In this document: positions 17,751-26,425 of the stretch, piece by piece
How the letters are laid out: each line of letters starts with the position of its first letter
Numbering within the stretch: the stretch's first letter is position 1
From: Gammaproteobacteria bacterium
GTDB lineage: Bacteria; Pseudomonadota; Gammaproteobacteria; Ga0077536
Length of the DNA: 64,000 nt
Assembly (NCBI GenBank): GCA_009692365.1
Contig: SHZJ01000006.1
Location: forward strand, 54,539 to 118,538
Direction: 5' to 3'
Translations under genes and position numbers: made by a program
Notes under the pieces: model-generated
Database searches by the model: none
What the model was told of the DNA's origin: nothing
The model's input: the letters and a program-made list of their open reading frames with translations, nothing else

Positions 17751-18845
17751 TCAAGGCGCCCCGGGTGCCGTACCCGCCGGCAGCCGCACGTGCTCTCCGG
17801 CACGCAACTTGTGCGCCCCAGCCACCACCACCCGCTCACCGGCTTGGACCCCCGCACTCAACGCCACGCCGTCTTCGCGGTATTCCGCGACCTCCACGGC
17901 GCGCGGCTGGACCTGGCTGGTCTGGGGATCGACCAGCCACACCACCGGCTGGCCATCGAGTTGCGTGAGGGCGCCCAGCGGCAGAATAAATTTTGCGCGT
18001 GCGCCGGGGCTGATCACGCTCGCCGTCATGCCGAGTGCTACCGCCGAGGGGGCGTCGAGAATGGTCACGCGCGCGGCGAAGGTGCGGGTGGCGGGATCCG
18101 CGCTCGGCGCCAGTTCGCGCAGCCGCCCACGCAGAACCAAGTCTGGGACAGCCAGTAGCCGCACGCGCAGCTCCCCACCCTCGAGGTCGGCCAGCCGGGT
18201 TTCGGGGATATACACCAACACTTCCTTTTCCCCGGGCTGCGCCAGCTGGAGCACAGCTTGACCGGCCGCCACCACCTGCCCGATGTCGGCCAGCACAGCG
18301 GTGATAACGCCCTCGTGGTCGGCCACCAGCACGGCATAGTCGACCTGTCGGCGGCTGAGCGCCAATTGCGCTTGAGTTTGCGCCAACAGCGCTTCGCTAG
18401 CCTTAAACACCGCCTCACGCTGCTCCAGCAGCGCGGGGCTGATGAAGCCTTTCTCGCGTAATTTGCGATGCCGGGCCAACTCCGCCTCGGCCAGCCTAAA
18501 ATCTGCCTCCGCGCTGCGCACGGCAGCCTGCGCGGCGTCGCGCGCCAGACGAAAATCGACGTCTTCCAAGCGCCCCAACACGCTCCCCGCCCGAACTACC
18601 GTGCCGACGTCCACCTGCCGCGCCACGAGTTTGCCGCCCACCCGAAAAGCAATATCCGCCTCGTGCCGCGCCCGCACGTCGCCCGTATACACCCCGCTGC
18701 CGCTTAGCGCATCAGGCCCCACGCCCGCTTGCACCAACGCCGAGAGTACCAACCGCGGCCCCTCGACCGACGGCGCTTCCGGCGCGCAGGCCGGCAGCAG
18801 GGCGCAGGCGCATACCAGTGCGATGGCGTGGGGAGGATTGATCAT
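17751..18845 (-). CDS. RND periplasmic adaptor subunit (lipoprotein)
   Basis: A 364-residue membrane-fusion protein. The lipobox LLPAC gives lipid-modified Cys20. The order of domains is as expected: barrel-sandwich half (FRVGGKLVARQVDVGTVVRAGSVLGRLE), coiled-coil hairpin (~100-165), second lipoyl half (VITAVLADIGQVVAAGQAVL), then beta-barrel and membrane-proximal domains. It links the RND pump to an outer-membrane channel. It is the first gene of the three-gene operon. The promoter is presumably in the long gap upstream. Confidence 0.92.
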   Translation of the reverse strand: MINPPHAIALVCACALLPACAPEAPSVEGPRLVLSALVQAGVGPDALSGSGVYTGDVRARHEADIAFRVGGKLVARQVDVGTVVRAGSVLGRLEDVDFRLARDAAQAAVRSAEADFRLAEAELARHRKLREKGFISPALLEQREAVFKASEALLAQTQAQLALSRRQVDYAVLVADHEGVITAVLADIGQVVAAGQAVLQLAQPGEKEVLVYIPETRLADLEGGELRVRLLAVPDLVLRGRLRELAPSADPATRTFAARVTILDAPSAVALGMTASVISPGARAKFILPLGALTQLDGQPVVWLVDPQTSQVQPRAVEVAEYREDGVALSAGVQAGERVVVAGAHKLRAGEHVRLPAGTAPGAP

Positions 18846-19035
18846 GGTTGCTCAGGCATCCGCGTTCGAGAGGTGAGCACGGCTGGTTAGTGCGGCTATC
18901 GCCGCGGGGCAGCGCTGCAGAGGCTAACCGCCCTCGCCAGTCAAATCCAGAGATCCGCCCCCCAACCGGCCTGGCTTGCCGTTTTCGTGAGTGGGCGCCG
19001 GCCATTCTTTGGCGCCGCAGCGGGCCTCGTCGCGC

Positions 19036-19057
19036 GACGGACAAGGACTTATCCGTC
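19036..19057. promoter_or_regulatory. Imperfect 22-bp palindrome, possible operator
   Basis: The arms GACGGA and TCCGTC are perfectly inverted, and the interior CAAG/CTTA nearly so. It lies about 190 bases upstream of the RND adaptor start, in a gap with no gene. TetR-type repressors of RND pumps bind such sites, but no regulator gene is adjacent, so this is tentative. Confidence 0.3.
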
Positions 19058-19158
19058 GGTACTCGCCGCCCGTAAAAATGGCGAGTTCGAGACTTTTTGC
19101 GGCTGTCGCGGCGGGCGGCGGTGGGTGGAAATCATGGCGGAGATCAGGTCGGAGAACA

Positions 19159-19830
19159 TGGGTGTCCCAAGACAGCGGTGTCCCAAGACAGCGGTGGATT
19201 TCCCCGCCGGGAGGCTGGCATCGGTGGGTGTACCGGATGTCACAGATTTCAGATTTGGGGTGGAGGATTCGGTGGGTGTCCCAGCTTTCCCCCCTTTGGT
19301 GGGTGTCCCAGCTTTCCCCCAGCTTTGCCATCCAGCTTTGCCAGCTTTCGGAGAATTCGATGGGTGTCCCAGATTTCCCCCCCACAGATTTGGGGTGGAG
19401 GAATCGGTGGGTGTCCCAGCTTTCCCCCCCAGCTTTCCCCCAGCTTTGGTGGGTGTCCCAGCTTTGCAGCTCAGCTTTCCCCAGCCCCGGATTTCCCCCG
19501 GCGGATTCGGTGGGTGTCCCAGATTTCCCAGATTTCCCAGTGGGCGGATTCGGTGGGTGTCCCAAATTTCCCAGTGGGTGTCCCAGATTTCCCAGATTTC
19601 CCGCAGATTTCCCGTCCCGGATTTCCCGCATCCCAGATTTCCCGGGGGTGGAGGAATCGGTGGGTGTCCCAGCTTTGCCTTGAGGAATCGGTGGGTGTCC
19701 CAGCTTTGCCTTGAGGAATCGGTGGGTGTCCCAGCTTTGCCTGTGGGTGTCCCAGCTTTGCCTTCCAGCTTTGCCTTGGTGGGTGTCCCAGCTTTGCCAA
19801 GCTTTGGTGGGCGTCCCAGATTTCCCGCCG
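19159..19830 (+). repeat. Mosaic repeat array 1 (GGTGGGTGTCCC words)
   Basis: About sixteen copies of the word GGTGGGTGTCCC or one-base variants in ~670 bp, joined to a small set of other words: AGCTTTCCCCC, AGATTTCCC, AGCTTTGCC and GGAATC/GGATTC. Part of it is regular: three units with a 31-bp period near 19655-19740. Elsewhere words are shuffled and spacing varies. On the minus strand the core reads GGGACACCCACCGATTCC, the same as array 2 at 23.3-23.9 kb but in opposite orientation. All frames are open for long stretches because the words lack stops; no protein is believed. The gap between 18846 and 19158 holds only the palindrome noted above. Confidence 0.9.
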
Positions 19831-19871
19831 GATTTTCCACTGGGCTTCCGCCCTAATTTCGTGCGGGCTTT

Positions 19872-20303
19872 TCAGCGCCAGTAGCTGGCTACCAGCATGA
19901 GCACGCCGTACCGACCACCCTTGGCTAGGGTCACGATCAGCACAAAGCGCCACAGTGGTTCGCGCAGGAGTCCGGCGACCAGGGTGAGCGGGTCGCCGAT
20001 GATGGGCAGCCAACTCAATAACAGCGACCAGTGGCCGTAGCGCTGATAGCGCCGCTGCGCACTGGCTAGGTGTTGCGGTTTGACAGGGAACCAGCGTTTG
20101 TCCTTGTAGTGTTCGAGCGAACGGCCCAACAGCCAGTTCACCACCGAGCCCAGCACGTTGCCGGCGGTCGCGATCCCCAGCAGCGGCCACACGCTATATC
20201 GACCGTCGAGCAGCAGGCCCACCAGCACGGCCTCAGATTGCAGGGGCAGCAACGTCGCGGCGCCGAACGCCGCCAGCAACAGGCCTAAATATCCCGCCAG
20301 CAT
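19872..20303 (-). CDS. DedA/YqaA-family membrane protein
   Basis: A 143-residue integral membrane protein of the SNARE-associated/DedA group, YqaA-like. Visible features are the N-terminal LLLAAFGAATLLPLQSEAVL re-entrant-type helix, GNVLGSVVNWLLGR, and the late LSWLPIIGDPLTLVAGLLR segment with the family Pro/Gly/Asp. Homologues act in membrane homeostasis and undecaprenyl-phosphate or lipid flipping. The ATG overlaps the TGA of an upstream small ORF as TGATG. Confidence 0.85.
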   Translation of the reverse strand: MLAGYLGLLLAAFGAATLLPLQSEAVLVGLLLDGRYSVWPLLGIATAGNVLGSVVNWLLGRSLEHYKDKRWFPVKPQHLASAQRRYQRYGHWSLLLSWLPIIGDPLTLVAGLLREPLWRFVLIVTLAKGGRYGVLMLVASYWR

Positions 20304-20509
20304 CAGCTTGCCAAGTACCCGGCGACCGGCAAACCGTGGTCTTCGCAGCGCGGCTCAATGACGTCCAAAGGGTCGGCCATACCGTCGGCTATTTGGAACA
20401 TGGGTAAACCCCAGTCGGTTTCGGGTGCGGCGACGCCCAGACAGTCCGGGCGCTTGAGTACCGCCGACGCTGGCTCGGCAGGCAGCCGTTCTTCGCGGCG
20501 GCTGGCCAT
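20303..20509 (-). CDS. Small ORF of unknown function, coupled to yqaA-like gene
   Basis: A 68-residue reading frame whose TGA overlaps the ATG of the DedA/YqaA-like gene (TGATG). This geometry is the only positive evidence. The C-terminal half (GLPMFQIADGMADPLDVIEP) reads like coding sequence, whereas the N-terminal half is less convincing. I recognise no family. It may be the remnant of a longer gene. Confidence 0.3.
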   Translation of the reverse strand: MASRREERLPAEPASAVLKRPDCLGVAAPETDWGLPMFQIADGMADPLDVIEPRCEDHGLPVAGYLAS

Positions 20510-20856
20510 TAATCACGCCGGCGTGGCCGGCGGCCGAACGCGGTGCCGCAGCCCGCTCTTGCGGGACTACCTGCGGCTCGACGCCGGCTCGGCCATTGGA
20601 TTCGCAACCCGTGCCCGGTGGCGGGCTCAAGCACTTCTCATAGCCGCCACCATTGAGCTCGTGCTGAAGGTCAATGGCGACCTGTTCGCCGGCCTGGGGC
20701 GCGCGGCCACGAGCAGGCCCGCAAGCCGGGTCAGAGGCGTTGCAGATTTCATCTGTTGGGGGGGAGCGAAGCCATAAGACGCCGGGCATCCTGGCGAGTC
20801 TCGTTGAACGCTCGGCGCCTTGCGCCACTGGGGCGCGGACCCAGCTGCCCACGGGC
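20510..20856. other. Intergenic stretch without a confident gene
   Basis: No convincing gene. On the minus strand a short signal-peptide-like start (MKSATPLTRLAGLLVAA, near 20750) is followed, after a change of frame, by PPPGTGCESNGRAGVEPQVVP. This may be a decayed small secreted protein, but the evidence is weak. Confidence 0.35.
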
Positions 20857-22080
20857 TTAGTCGCGCGTCATGGGAAGTGTCAGGCTGATCCGCCAGCAAC
20901 CGGCCAACAGCACCGCGGAGCCGAGGAGGCAGGCGAGCAATCCGCCCCAGCCATACAACAACCCGGACAGCAAAATGCCCACGAAGCGCCCGGCGGCGTT
21001 GGCGGCATAGTAGAAGCCCACATCCTCGGCCGCCTTCGCGCTACCCGCATAGGCCAGGACTAGGTAAGAATGCACGCTGGAGTTGACCGCGAAGGCGAAG
21101 CCGAAGACGACAAGTCCCACTGTCACTACGAGGTCGGGGCGGGCTAGGTCTGCCAGCAGCGCGCCTGCCAGCAGCGCCGGCACCAGCGTCAGCAATAAAG
21201 ACCAGCGCCGTGCCGCCGGCACTTCACGGCTTAGGCCATCCGCGCTGGGCCGCACCAGGTGGGGGGCTGCTGCCTGCACCAAGCCGTAGCCGATGGTCCA
21301 CACGGCCAAAAAGCCGCCCACCATCCCAAAGGTCCAGCCCGAGGCCGCCAAAAAAACCGGCAGACCGATCACAAACCAAACATCGCGTGCGCCGAACAAC
21401 AACAACCGTGCGGCTGCCAACAGGTTTATGCCGGGGCGTTTGCTGAAGAATTCCTGCATCGACCGCGACGCCTGCGCCCGGCCCAGCAACGGCGGCAGAC
21501 CCCACAGGACACCGCCCAGGAGGCAGCACAGCGCGCCCGCCATGCCCCACAACGCGCCGCGAAAACCCACGCTCTCCAGCAACAGGCCACCGAGAAAAAA
21601 TCCCAAACCCTTCAGCGCATTCTTGCTGCCGGTAAACCAGGCGACCCAGCGGAACAATTGACCGGGGTGGTCACTGGCGACCAGCTTGATGGCCGATTTA
21701 CTCGCGGTTTTAGTTAAGTCTTTCGCCACGCCGCAGATCCCCTGCGCGCCGACCACCCACGCTAGCGAGGCCACGGCCGGCCCTACCGAGTCCACGGCCG
21801 AGAGCATCAATAAGCCAAGAATCTGCGTACCCAGCCCCATCGTTAGCATGCGGGTGATGCCGAATCGGGTGGCGAGCCAGCCACCACACAGGTTGGCGCC
21901 AACGCCCGCTGCTTCGTAGAGCAAAAACAACGACGCTAGGGCGAACGGCGAATAGCCCAGCGCGAAATAGTGCAGTAACACCAGCATACGCAAGGCACCG
22001 TCGGTCAGCGTATAGCCCCAATACGTGGCGGTGACGAGCGCGTAGTGGCGGACCGTGGTAGGCGCCGCGCGTTCGTTCAT
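20857..22080 (-). CDS. arsJ: ArsJ organoarsenical efflux MFS transporter
   Basis: A 407-residue major facilitator protein matching ArsJ along its length: [27 protein letters not shown] at the start, [15 protein letters not shown] and [17 protein letters not shown] in the middle. ArsJ exports 1-arseno-3-phosphoglycerate made from arsenate by a dedicated GAPDH. The GAPDH gene lies directly upstream with a 4-base ATGA overlap (22077-22080), which supports the call strongly. Confidence 0.95.
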   Translation of the reverse strand: MNERAAPTTVRHYALVTATYWGYTLTDGALRMLVLLHYFALGYSPFALASLFLLYEAAGVGANLCGGWLATRFGITRMLTMGLGTQILGLLMLSAVDSVGPAVASLAWVVGAQGICGVAKDLTKTASKSAIKLVASDHPGQLFRWVAWFTGSKNALKGLGFFLGGLLLESVGFRGALWGMAGALCCLLGGVLWGLPPLLGRAQASRSMQEFFSKRPGINLLAAARLLLFGARDVWFVIGLPVFLAASGWTFGMVGGFLAVWTIGYGLVQAAAPHLVRPSADGLSREVPAARRWSLLLTLVPALLAGALLADLARPDLVVTVGLVVFGFAFAVNSSVHSYLVLAYAGSAKAAEDVGFYYAANAAGRFVGILLSGLLYGWGGLLACLLGSAVLLAGCWRISLTLPMTRD

Positions 22081-23135
22081 GGGGCGCTATCTACCTCGCG
22101 CACATGGCAGGCCAGATCGACCAAACGGCAGGCGTAGCCCATCTCGTTGTCGTACCAGACGTAGATTTTCAGCGCCGTGCCGTCCGTCACCAGCGTGCTC
22201 AGCGCATCGACGATGCCGCTGCGGGTGTCTCGGGCATAGTCAATGGAAACCAGCGGACGTTCTTCAAAACCCAGGATCCCGGCCAGTGAGCCGGCAGCGC
22301 TAGCGCGTAAGAGCGCGTTCACCTCGACGGCCGTCGTCTTGCGCTGCAGCTCGAACACACAGTCGGTGAGAGAGGCGTTGAGCGCCGGCACCCGCACGGC
22401 ATGGCCATCCAGCTTGCCCGTGAGTTCCGGGTAAATCAGGGCAATGGCCGCGGCGCTGCCGGTGGTCGTTGGCTGCAGCGACAGCAGCGCACTGCGGGCG
22501 CGCCGCAGGTCCTTATGCGGCGCATCGTGCACCACGTTGGTGTTGGTCGGGTTGTGGAGGGTGGTGATTTGCCCGTGACGGATCCCAATAGCCTCGTGGA
22601 TCACCCCGACCACGGGGGCCAGACAGTTGGTGGTGCAAGAAGCTGCGGTCAGAATGGGATGCCGCGCGGGGTCGTAGCGCCGGTGATTCACCCCCATCAC
22701 CACGTTTAGCACGCTGTCGTCTTTGACCGGGGCGGCGACGATGACGCGCTTGGCGCCGCGCTGCAGGTGTCCGGCCAACCGCGCCGGGGTCAGGAACTTA
22801 CCGGTGCACTCCAGCACGAGGTCAACGCCCAAGTCGCCCCAAGGGATGTCGGCCGGCTGCGCATGCGCCGAAAAGCTCAGCCGCCGCTCGCCGATGTGCA
22901 GCCCATGCGGGCCGTCCGCGGCCACGCGCGTACTCCGCCAACGGCCTTGCACGCTGTCGAATTCCCGCAGGTGCGCGCAGGCCGCAGCCCCACCTTTGAT
23001 TTCATTGAGGTGCACGACCTCCAGGCGGTTACCCCGCCGCGGGTCGTCGTCCGGCCGCTCGGCCGCCCCCATGGCTGCGCGCAGCGCCAGCCGCCCGATG
23101 CGGCCCATGCCACTAATGCCCACTCGCATGCTCAT
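22077..23135 (-). CDS. Glyceraldehyde-3-phosphate dehydrogenase of arsenate resistance
   Basis: A 352-residue GAPDH. The NAD-binding motif is GMGRIGR (9-15), the catalytic Cys167 lies in ASCTTNC, and the catalytic His194 is in ITTLHNPTN. Paired with ArsJ it is expected to form 1-arseno-3-phosphoglycerate from arsenate and glyceraldehyde 3-phosphate, which ArsJ exports. It is the first gene of the pair. No ArsR gene is adjacent, and the upstream region is occupied by repeat array 2, so the promoter lies in the ~170 bp between 23136 and 23309 or in the array. Confidence 0.93.
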   Translation of the reverse strand: MSMRVGISGMGRIGRLALRAAMGAAERPDDDPRRGNRLEVVHLNEIKGGAAACAHLREFDSVQGRWRSTRVAADGPHGLHIGERRLSFSAHAQPADIPWGDLGVDLVLECTGKFLTPARLAGHLQRGAKRVIVAAPVKDDSVLNVVMGVNHRRYDPARHPILTAASCTTNCLAPVVGVIHEAIGIRHGQITTLHNPTNTNVVHDAPHKDLRRARSALLSLQPTTTGSAAAIALIYPELTGKLDGHAVRVPALNASLTDCVFELQRKTTAVEVNALLRASAAGSLAGILGFEERPLVSIDYARDTRSGIVDALSTLVTDGTALKIYVWYDNEMGYACRLVDLACHVREVDSAP

Positions 23136-23309
23136 CGACCTCCGCCCGGTTCAGGACCAAACACGGCGCAAATTATGGTGAGGCGAAAAAGACGTTTCCA
23201 TGACAAGCCCTTAACGACCATGACCAGCGCGGCAAGATTTTCGCGCAGCCGCTGGCGCAAGAATATCCCGCGGGCGCCGACCCGCCGGGGCGGTCAATCT
23301 TGGCAGAGG

Positions 23310-23887
23310 GAATTCGGGGACACCCACGATTCGGACAGGCGATTCCGGCATTCGGGGACACCCACCGATTCCCGCGGCATTCGGGGACACCCACCGATTC
23401 CCGCGGCATTCGGGGACACCCACCGATTCCCGCGGGAATTCGGGGACACCCACCGATTCCCGGGAATTCGGGGACACCCACCGGGAATTCGGGGACACCC
23501 ACCGATTCCCGGGAGCGGCATTCGGGGACACCCACCGATTCCCGTGCCCACCGATTCCCGCGGCATTCGCAAGGGCATTCGGGGACACCCAGGCATTCGG
23601 GGAAGGCATTCGGGGACACCCACGATTCGGAAGGAATTCGGGGACACCCACGATTCGGAAGGAATTCGGGGACACCCACGATTCGGACAGGCGATTCGGG
23701 AATTCGGGGACGCCCACGATTCCCCGGCATTCGGGGACACCCACCGATTCCCGGGAGCGCGGCATTCGGGGACGCCCACCGATTCCCGCGGCATTCGCAA
23801 GGGGGGAGGGAATTCGGCATTCGCAAGGGCATTCGCGGCATTCGGGGACACCCACGATTCCCGCCGGGGACACCCACGATTCCCGCC
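23310..23887 (-). repeat. Mosaic repeat array 2 (GGGACACCCACC words)
   Basis: About seventeen copies of GGGACACCCA(C) in ~580 bp on the plus strand, mostly flanked by GGCATTCG or GGAATTCG on the left and GATTCCCG on the right. Three consecutive units (23355-23430) have a 29-bp period; elsewhere words are shuffled, and GGCATTCGCAAGG also recurs. Two copies carry GACGCCC. The core is the reverse complement of array 1. Long open frames across it are artefacts. The rest of the 23136-24033 gap shows no gene. Confidence 0.9.
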
Positions 23888-24033
23888 CGCGGTTGCCGCT
23901 CAGCCCCCACCTGCGCGTCCCATGGCCACCAGCCCAAGGCCGTCCACCCGCTAAGCCCACCACGCTTGGCCTTAGGCGCACGGGCCACGGCGGGGCTATC
24001 ATCGGCCACCAAACTTTACACTCCGAGGCCTCC

Positions 24034-24825
24034 GTGATCGTCAAACAAATCTGGACCGGCAACGCCTATCGCAACTTCAACTATCTCATCGCCTGTGGCG
24101 AAACCGGCGAGGCGTTGGCCATCGACCCCCTAGACAGCGAGAAATGCCTGCAGGCGGCTAAGGCTGAAAATTGGGAAATCACCCAAATCCTGAACACCCA
24201 CGAACACCACGACCATACGGGGGGCAACGCGGCGATGGTGAAACACACCGGGGCCAAAATTCTTGCGCACAAAAATGCCGGTGACAAAATTCCAGGGCTA
24301 GGGCGCGGTCTGAGCGCGGGCGACGTCATCAAGGTGGGCAAGAGCGTGGAACTCGAAGCGCTCGACACCCCCGGCCACACCTTTTGCCATATCTGTCTGC
24401 GTTCCCATACCGACCAGCCGGCGCTGTTTTCTGGCGACACGATGTTCAACGCCGGTGCCGGCAACTGCCATAACGGGGGTGCCCCCACAACGCTGTTTGA
24501 GACCTTCGCAGCGCAATTGGAACAACTGCCGGCCAACACCCTCATCTATCCCGGTCACGACTACATCGAGAACAACCTGCGCTTCACGTTGGACCGCGAG
24601 CCGGACAATCAGGCCGCGCGCGCGCTGCTCGAGCAACTAGCGGGTCAGGACCTCAATCACGCCCACGTAACCACCATGCAGGTGGAGCGCGAAGTGAACA
24701 CCTTTTTTCGGCTGCAGAATCCCACGGTAATCGCCAAGTTGCGCGAGGCGTTTCCTGACCTCACAGAAAAGCCCGACCCCCGCAGCGTTTTTCTCAAGCT
24801 CCGCGAATTGCGCAACACGTGGTGA
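24034..24825 (+). CDS. gloB: Hydroxyacylglutathione hydrolase-like MBL-fold enzyme
   Basis: A 263-residue metallo-beta-lactamase-fold hydrolase of the glyoxalase II type. The zinc motif HxHxDH is at 56-61 (THEHHDHTGG). Further ligands fit DTPGHTFCHI, FSGDTMF and IYPGHDY. It hydrolyses S-lactoylglutathione or a related thioester. The start is GTG at 24034 with a GAGG site. The frame is open upstream into the repeat array, which was discarded. Confidence 0.88.
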   Translation: MIVKQIWTGNAYRNFNYLIACGETGEALAIDPLDSEKCLQAAKAENWEITQILNTHEHHDHTGGNAAMVKHTGAKILAHKNAGDKIPGLGRGLSAGDVIKVGKSVELEALDTPGHTFCHICLRSHTDQPALFSGDTMFNAGAGNCHNGGAPTTLFETFAAQLEQLPANTLIYPGHDYIENNLRFTLDREPDNQAARALLEQLAGQDLNHAHVTTMQVEREVNTFFRLQNPTVIAKLREAFPDLTEKPDPRSVFLKLRELRNTW

Positions 24826-24834
24826 GCGTGATCA

Positions 24835-24854
24835 GGCCTTAATGCGTCAAGGCC
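24835..24854. terminator. Hairpin between convergent genes
   Basis: A GGCCTT...AAGGCC stem with an 8-base loop lies between the convergent gloB and lysR-type genes. It lacks a T tract, so intrinsic termination is uncertain. Confidence 0.3.
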
Positions 24855-24865
24855 GCCTCGCTACG

Positions 24866-25783
24866 TCAACGTGGCTCGGCGGCCCGCCCCAAGATATCTA
24901 GGAGCAAATTCGCAAACCACATCAGCGCCGCCTGCCCGCTCGAACGCCGAAGCCACAGCAACTGAATGTGCGCATAAGCCGCGGGGGTCGGTACGGGTGA
25001 TGGGCGTTGCGCGAGGTGATAGCGCGGCGCGTATTGCTCGGCCATCCGTTTGGGCAAGGTGACGATGAGATCGCTGTTAGCGATGATCGCCGGCACCACG
25101 CTGAACTGATTCACCGTCAAGGCGATGCGCCGGGTGAGGCCGTGCTCGGCGAGCGCCAAATCCACAAAACCGGTGGCGTCCCCGCGGGGGGTGATCAGTA
25201 AATGCTTCGCCGCGGCATAGCGCACCAAGTCCAGTTTGCCCCGCGTCAAGGGGTGCTGGCTGTCCATCAGGCAGGAAAATTCATTGTCCTCGATGATGGC
25301 CACCCCATAGCGTTCGGGGATGGCGCCAAAGCCACCCAGCACAAAATCTACTTCGCGCGCGTCGAGCCGTTGGAAGGCTCGGGAATTGGGGGGCACAACG
25401 CGCACGTTGACCCCCGGTGCTAGCGCGGCGAGGCGCTGCATCAACTGCGGCATGGCCGCGCCCACCAAATAATCATTGGTGTCCAGCGTGAAAACCTGGG
25501 TCGTGGTGGCGGGCTCAAAAACGGGTTGATCCAAGGCGTGCTCCAGCGCCAGCAGCGCCGCATGGATATGGGGTGCTAGCTCCAAGGCTCGCGGCGTGGG
25601 CAACATGCCGGTGGCTTGGCGAATAAACAGATCGTCCTTCAAGTAGTGGCGCAGACGCGCCAACGCATTGCTGAACGCTGGCTGCGACAGCGAGACGCGT
25701 CGCGCCGCACGCGTCACATGACGCTCGGCCATCAGCGCATCGAAAATCACCAGCAGGTTAAGGTCGAGTCTTCTTAAATTCAT
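24866..25783 (-). CDS. LysR-family transcriptional regulator
   Basis: A 305-residue LysR-type regulator. The winged HTH is at residues 5-65 (LNLLVIFDALMAERHVTRAARRVSLSQPAFSNALARLRHYL), then a linker helix and a periplasmic-binding-like effector domain. The NodD-like N-terminus begins MNLRRLDLNLL, hence the ATG at 25783. Neither this nor the upstream ATG at 25819 has a ribosome-binding site. It diverges from the 81-residue membrane protein and may control it (inference); the intergenic stretch is unusually AT-rich. Confidence 0.9.
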   Translation of the reverse strand: MNLRRLDLNLLVIFDALMAERHVTRAARRVSLSQPAFSNALARLRHYLKDDLFIRQATGMLPTPRALELAPHIHAALLALEHALDQPVFEPATTTQVFTLDTNDYLVGAAMPQLMQRLAALAPGVNVRVVPPNSRAFQRLDAREVDFVLGGFGAIPERYGVAIIEDNEFSCLMDSQHPLTRGKLDLVRYAAAKHLLITPRGDATGFVDLALAEHGLTRRIALTVNQFSVVPAIIANSDLIVTLPKRMAEQYAPRYHLAQRPSPVPTPAAYAHIQLLWLRRSSGQAALMWFANLLLDILGRAAEPR

Positions 25784-25789
25784 AAATCG

Positions 25790-25819
25790 AATATATTTTA
25801 TTATAACTATCCATTTCAA
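25790..25819 (-). promoter_or_regulatory. Candidate sigma-70 promoter for the LysR gene
   Basis: TTGAAA (25819-25814) and TATATT (25795-25790) are separated by 18 bp in an AT-rich patch. The -10 ends 6 bases before the ATG, so the transcript would be nearly leaderless, in keeping with the missing ribosome-binding site. Confidence 0.35.
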
Positions 25820-26005
25820 GAATTTTAATTTGCCGCCTAGACTCCTCCCCCAGTCAGGCTACACGGGCCGAGCGGAACTGCATCAAGCCACGAGAAGCTC
25901 GCCGCCCGGCCCTGCAAGTGCGCACGAACGCTTGCAGACCACAGGAGCCTAGCCGTATCTTGTGCATCGCAACATATTCATTTTTTTGATGGAAAAGGAG
26001 ACTTT

Positions 26006-26251
26006 ATGAGTAATCCCAATCAACCCCTCCTAGCGACTCGCAGCGCGGTTGCCACGGCTCATCCGATCGACGCGACCCTGCAAGATCAGATCAACGCCCA
26101 GTTGGGCGTGCCGACGACGCCCGCCGCAGCACCGGCTTTGCGCCGCACCGACATCGCCTTTAGCGTGGGTACGGCTTTAACCGCCGTCGGACTGTGGGCT
26201 TTTTTTATCTACGAGCTCGGCGCGGCGTTGCAGCCACCCACCCTGTTCTGA
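26006..26251 (+). CDS. Small single-pass membrane protein, unknown function
   Basis: An 81-residue protein. The first ~47 residues are hydrophilic, with Ala/Pro and an LQDQINAQLGVP helix. One membrane segment follows (FSVGTALTAVGLWAFFIYELGAAL, about residues 52-75), preceded by RRTD, which favours a cytosolic N-terminus. The ATG has a strong AAAGGAG site seven bases upstream, implying high expression, and a good terminator follows. I recognise no family. It diverges from a LysR regulator. Confidence 0.7.
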   Translation: MSNPNQPLLATRSAVATAHPIDATLQDQINAQLGVPTTPAAAPALRRTDIAFSVGTALTAVGLWAFFIYELGAALQPPTLF

Positions 26252-26310
26252 ACGCGACCAGCGTGAGGGTGGTCGCACGTTTTTGCAGCGGTTTTTCAGT
26301 CACTCCCCTT

Positions 26311-26353
26311 GCCCCCCTCGATCGGTCAGCCGACCCATCGGCGGGGGCTTTTT
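26311..26353 (+). terminator. Intrinsic terminator after the 81-residue protein
   Basis: The outer stem GCCCCC/GGGGGC encloses an inner GCCGA-CCCA-TCGGC hairpin and is followed directly by TTTTT. It ends the small membrane protein's transcript and shows that the next permease does not begin at the TTG inside it. Confidence 0.8.
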
Positions 26354-26425
26354 ATTGCGCGCGTTAAAAGTTTCAATACCGCTCCTTATCTCTCAAGCTG
26401 GAGTCCACCCATAGCACCCCTGTCC

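Noticed and set aside
19049..19840. Long open frames on both strands across repeat array 1
   Set aside because: They are translations of shuffled DNA words without stops (GTPTDS-type peptides), open in several frames at once, with no start signals.
20760..20860. Possible tRNA-like sequence
   Set aside because: No acceptor stem, T-loop or anticodon arm could be folded by eye.
23310..23887. CRISPR array
   Set aside because: No constant repeat-spacer spacing, spacers are themselves repeat words, and no cas gene is present.
23172..24062. Long open frames across repeat array 2
   Set aside because: Same reason; the only real coding part is the hydroxyacylglutathione hydrolase from 24034.
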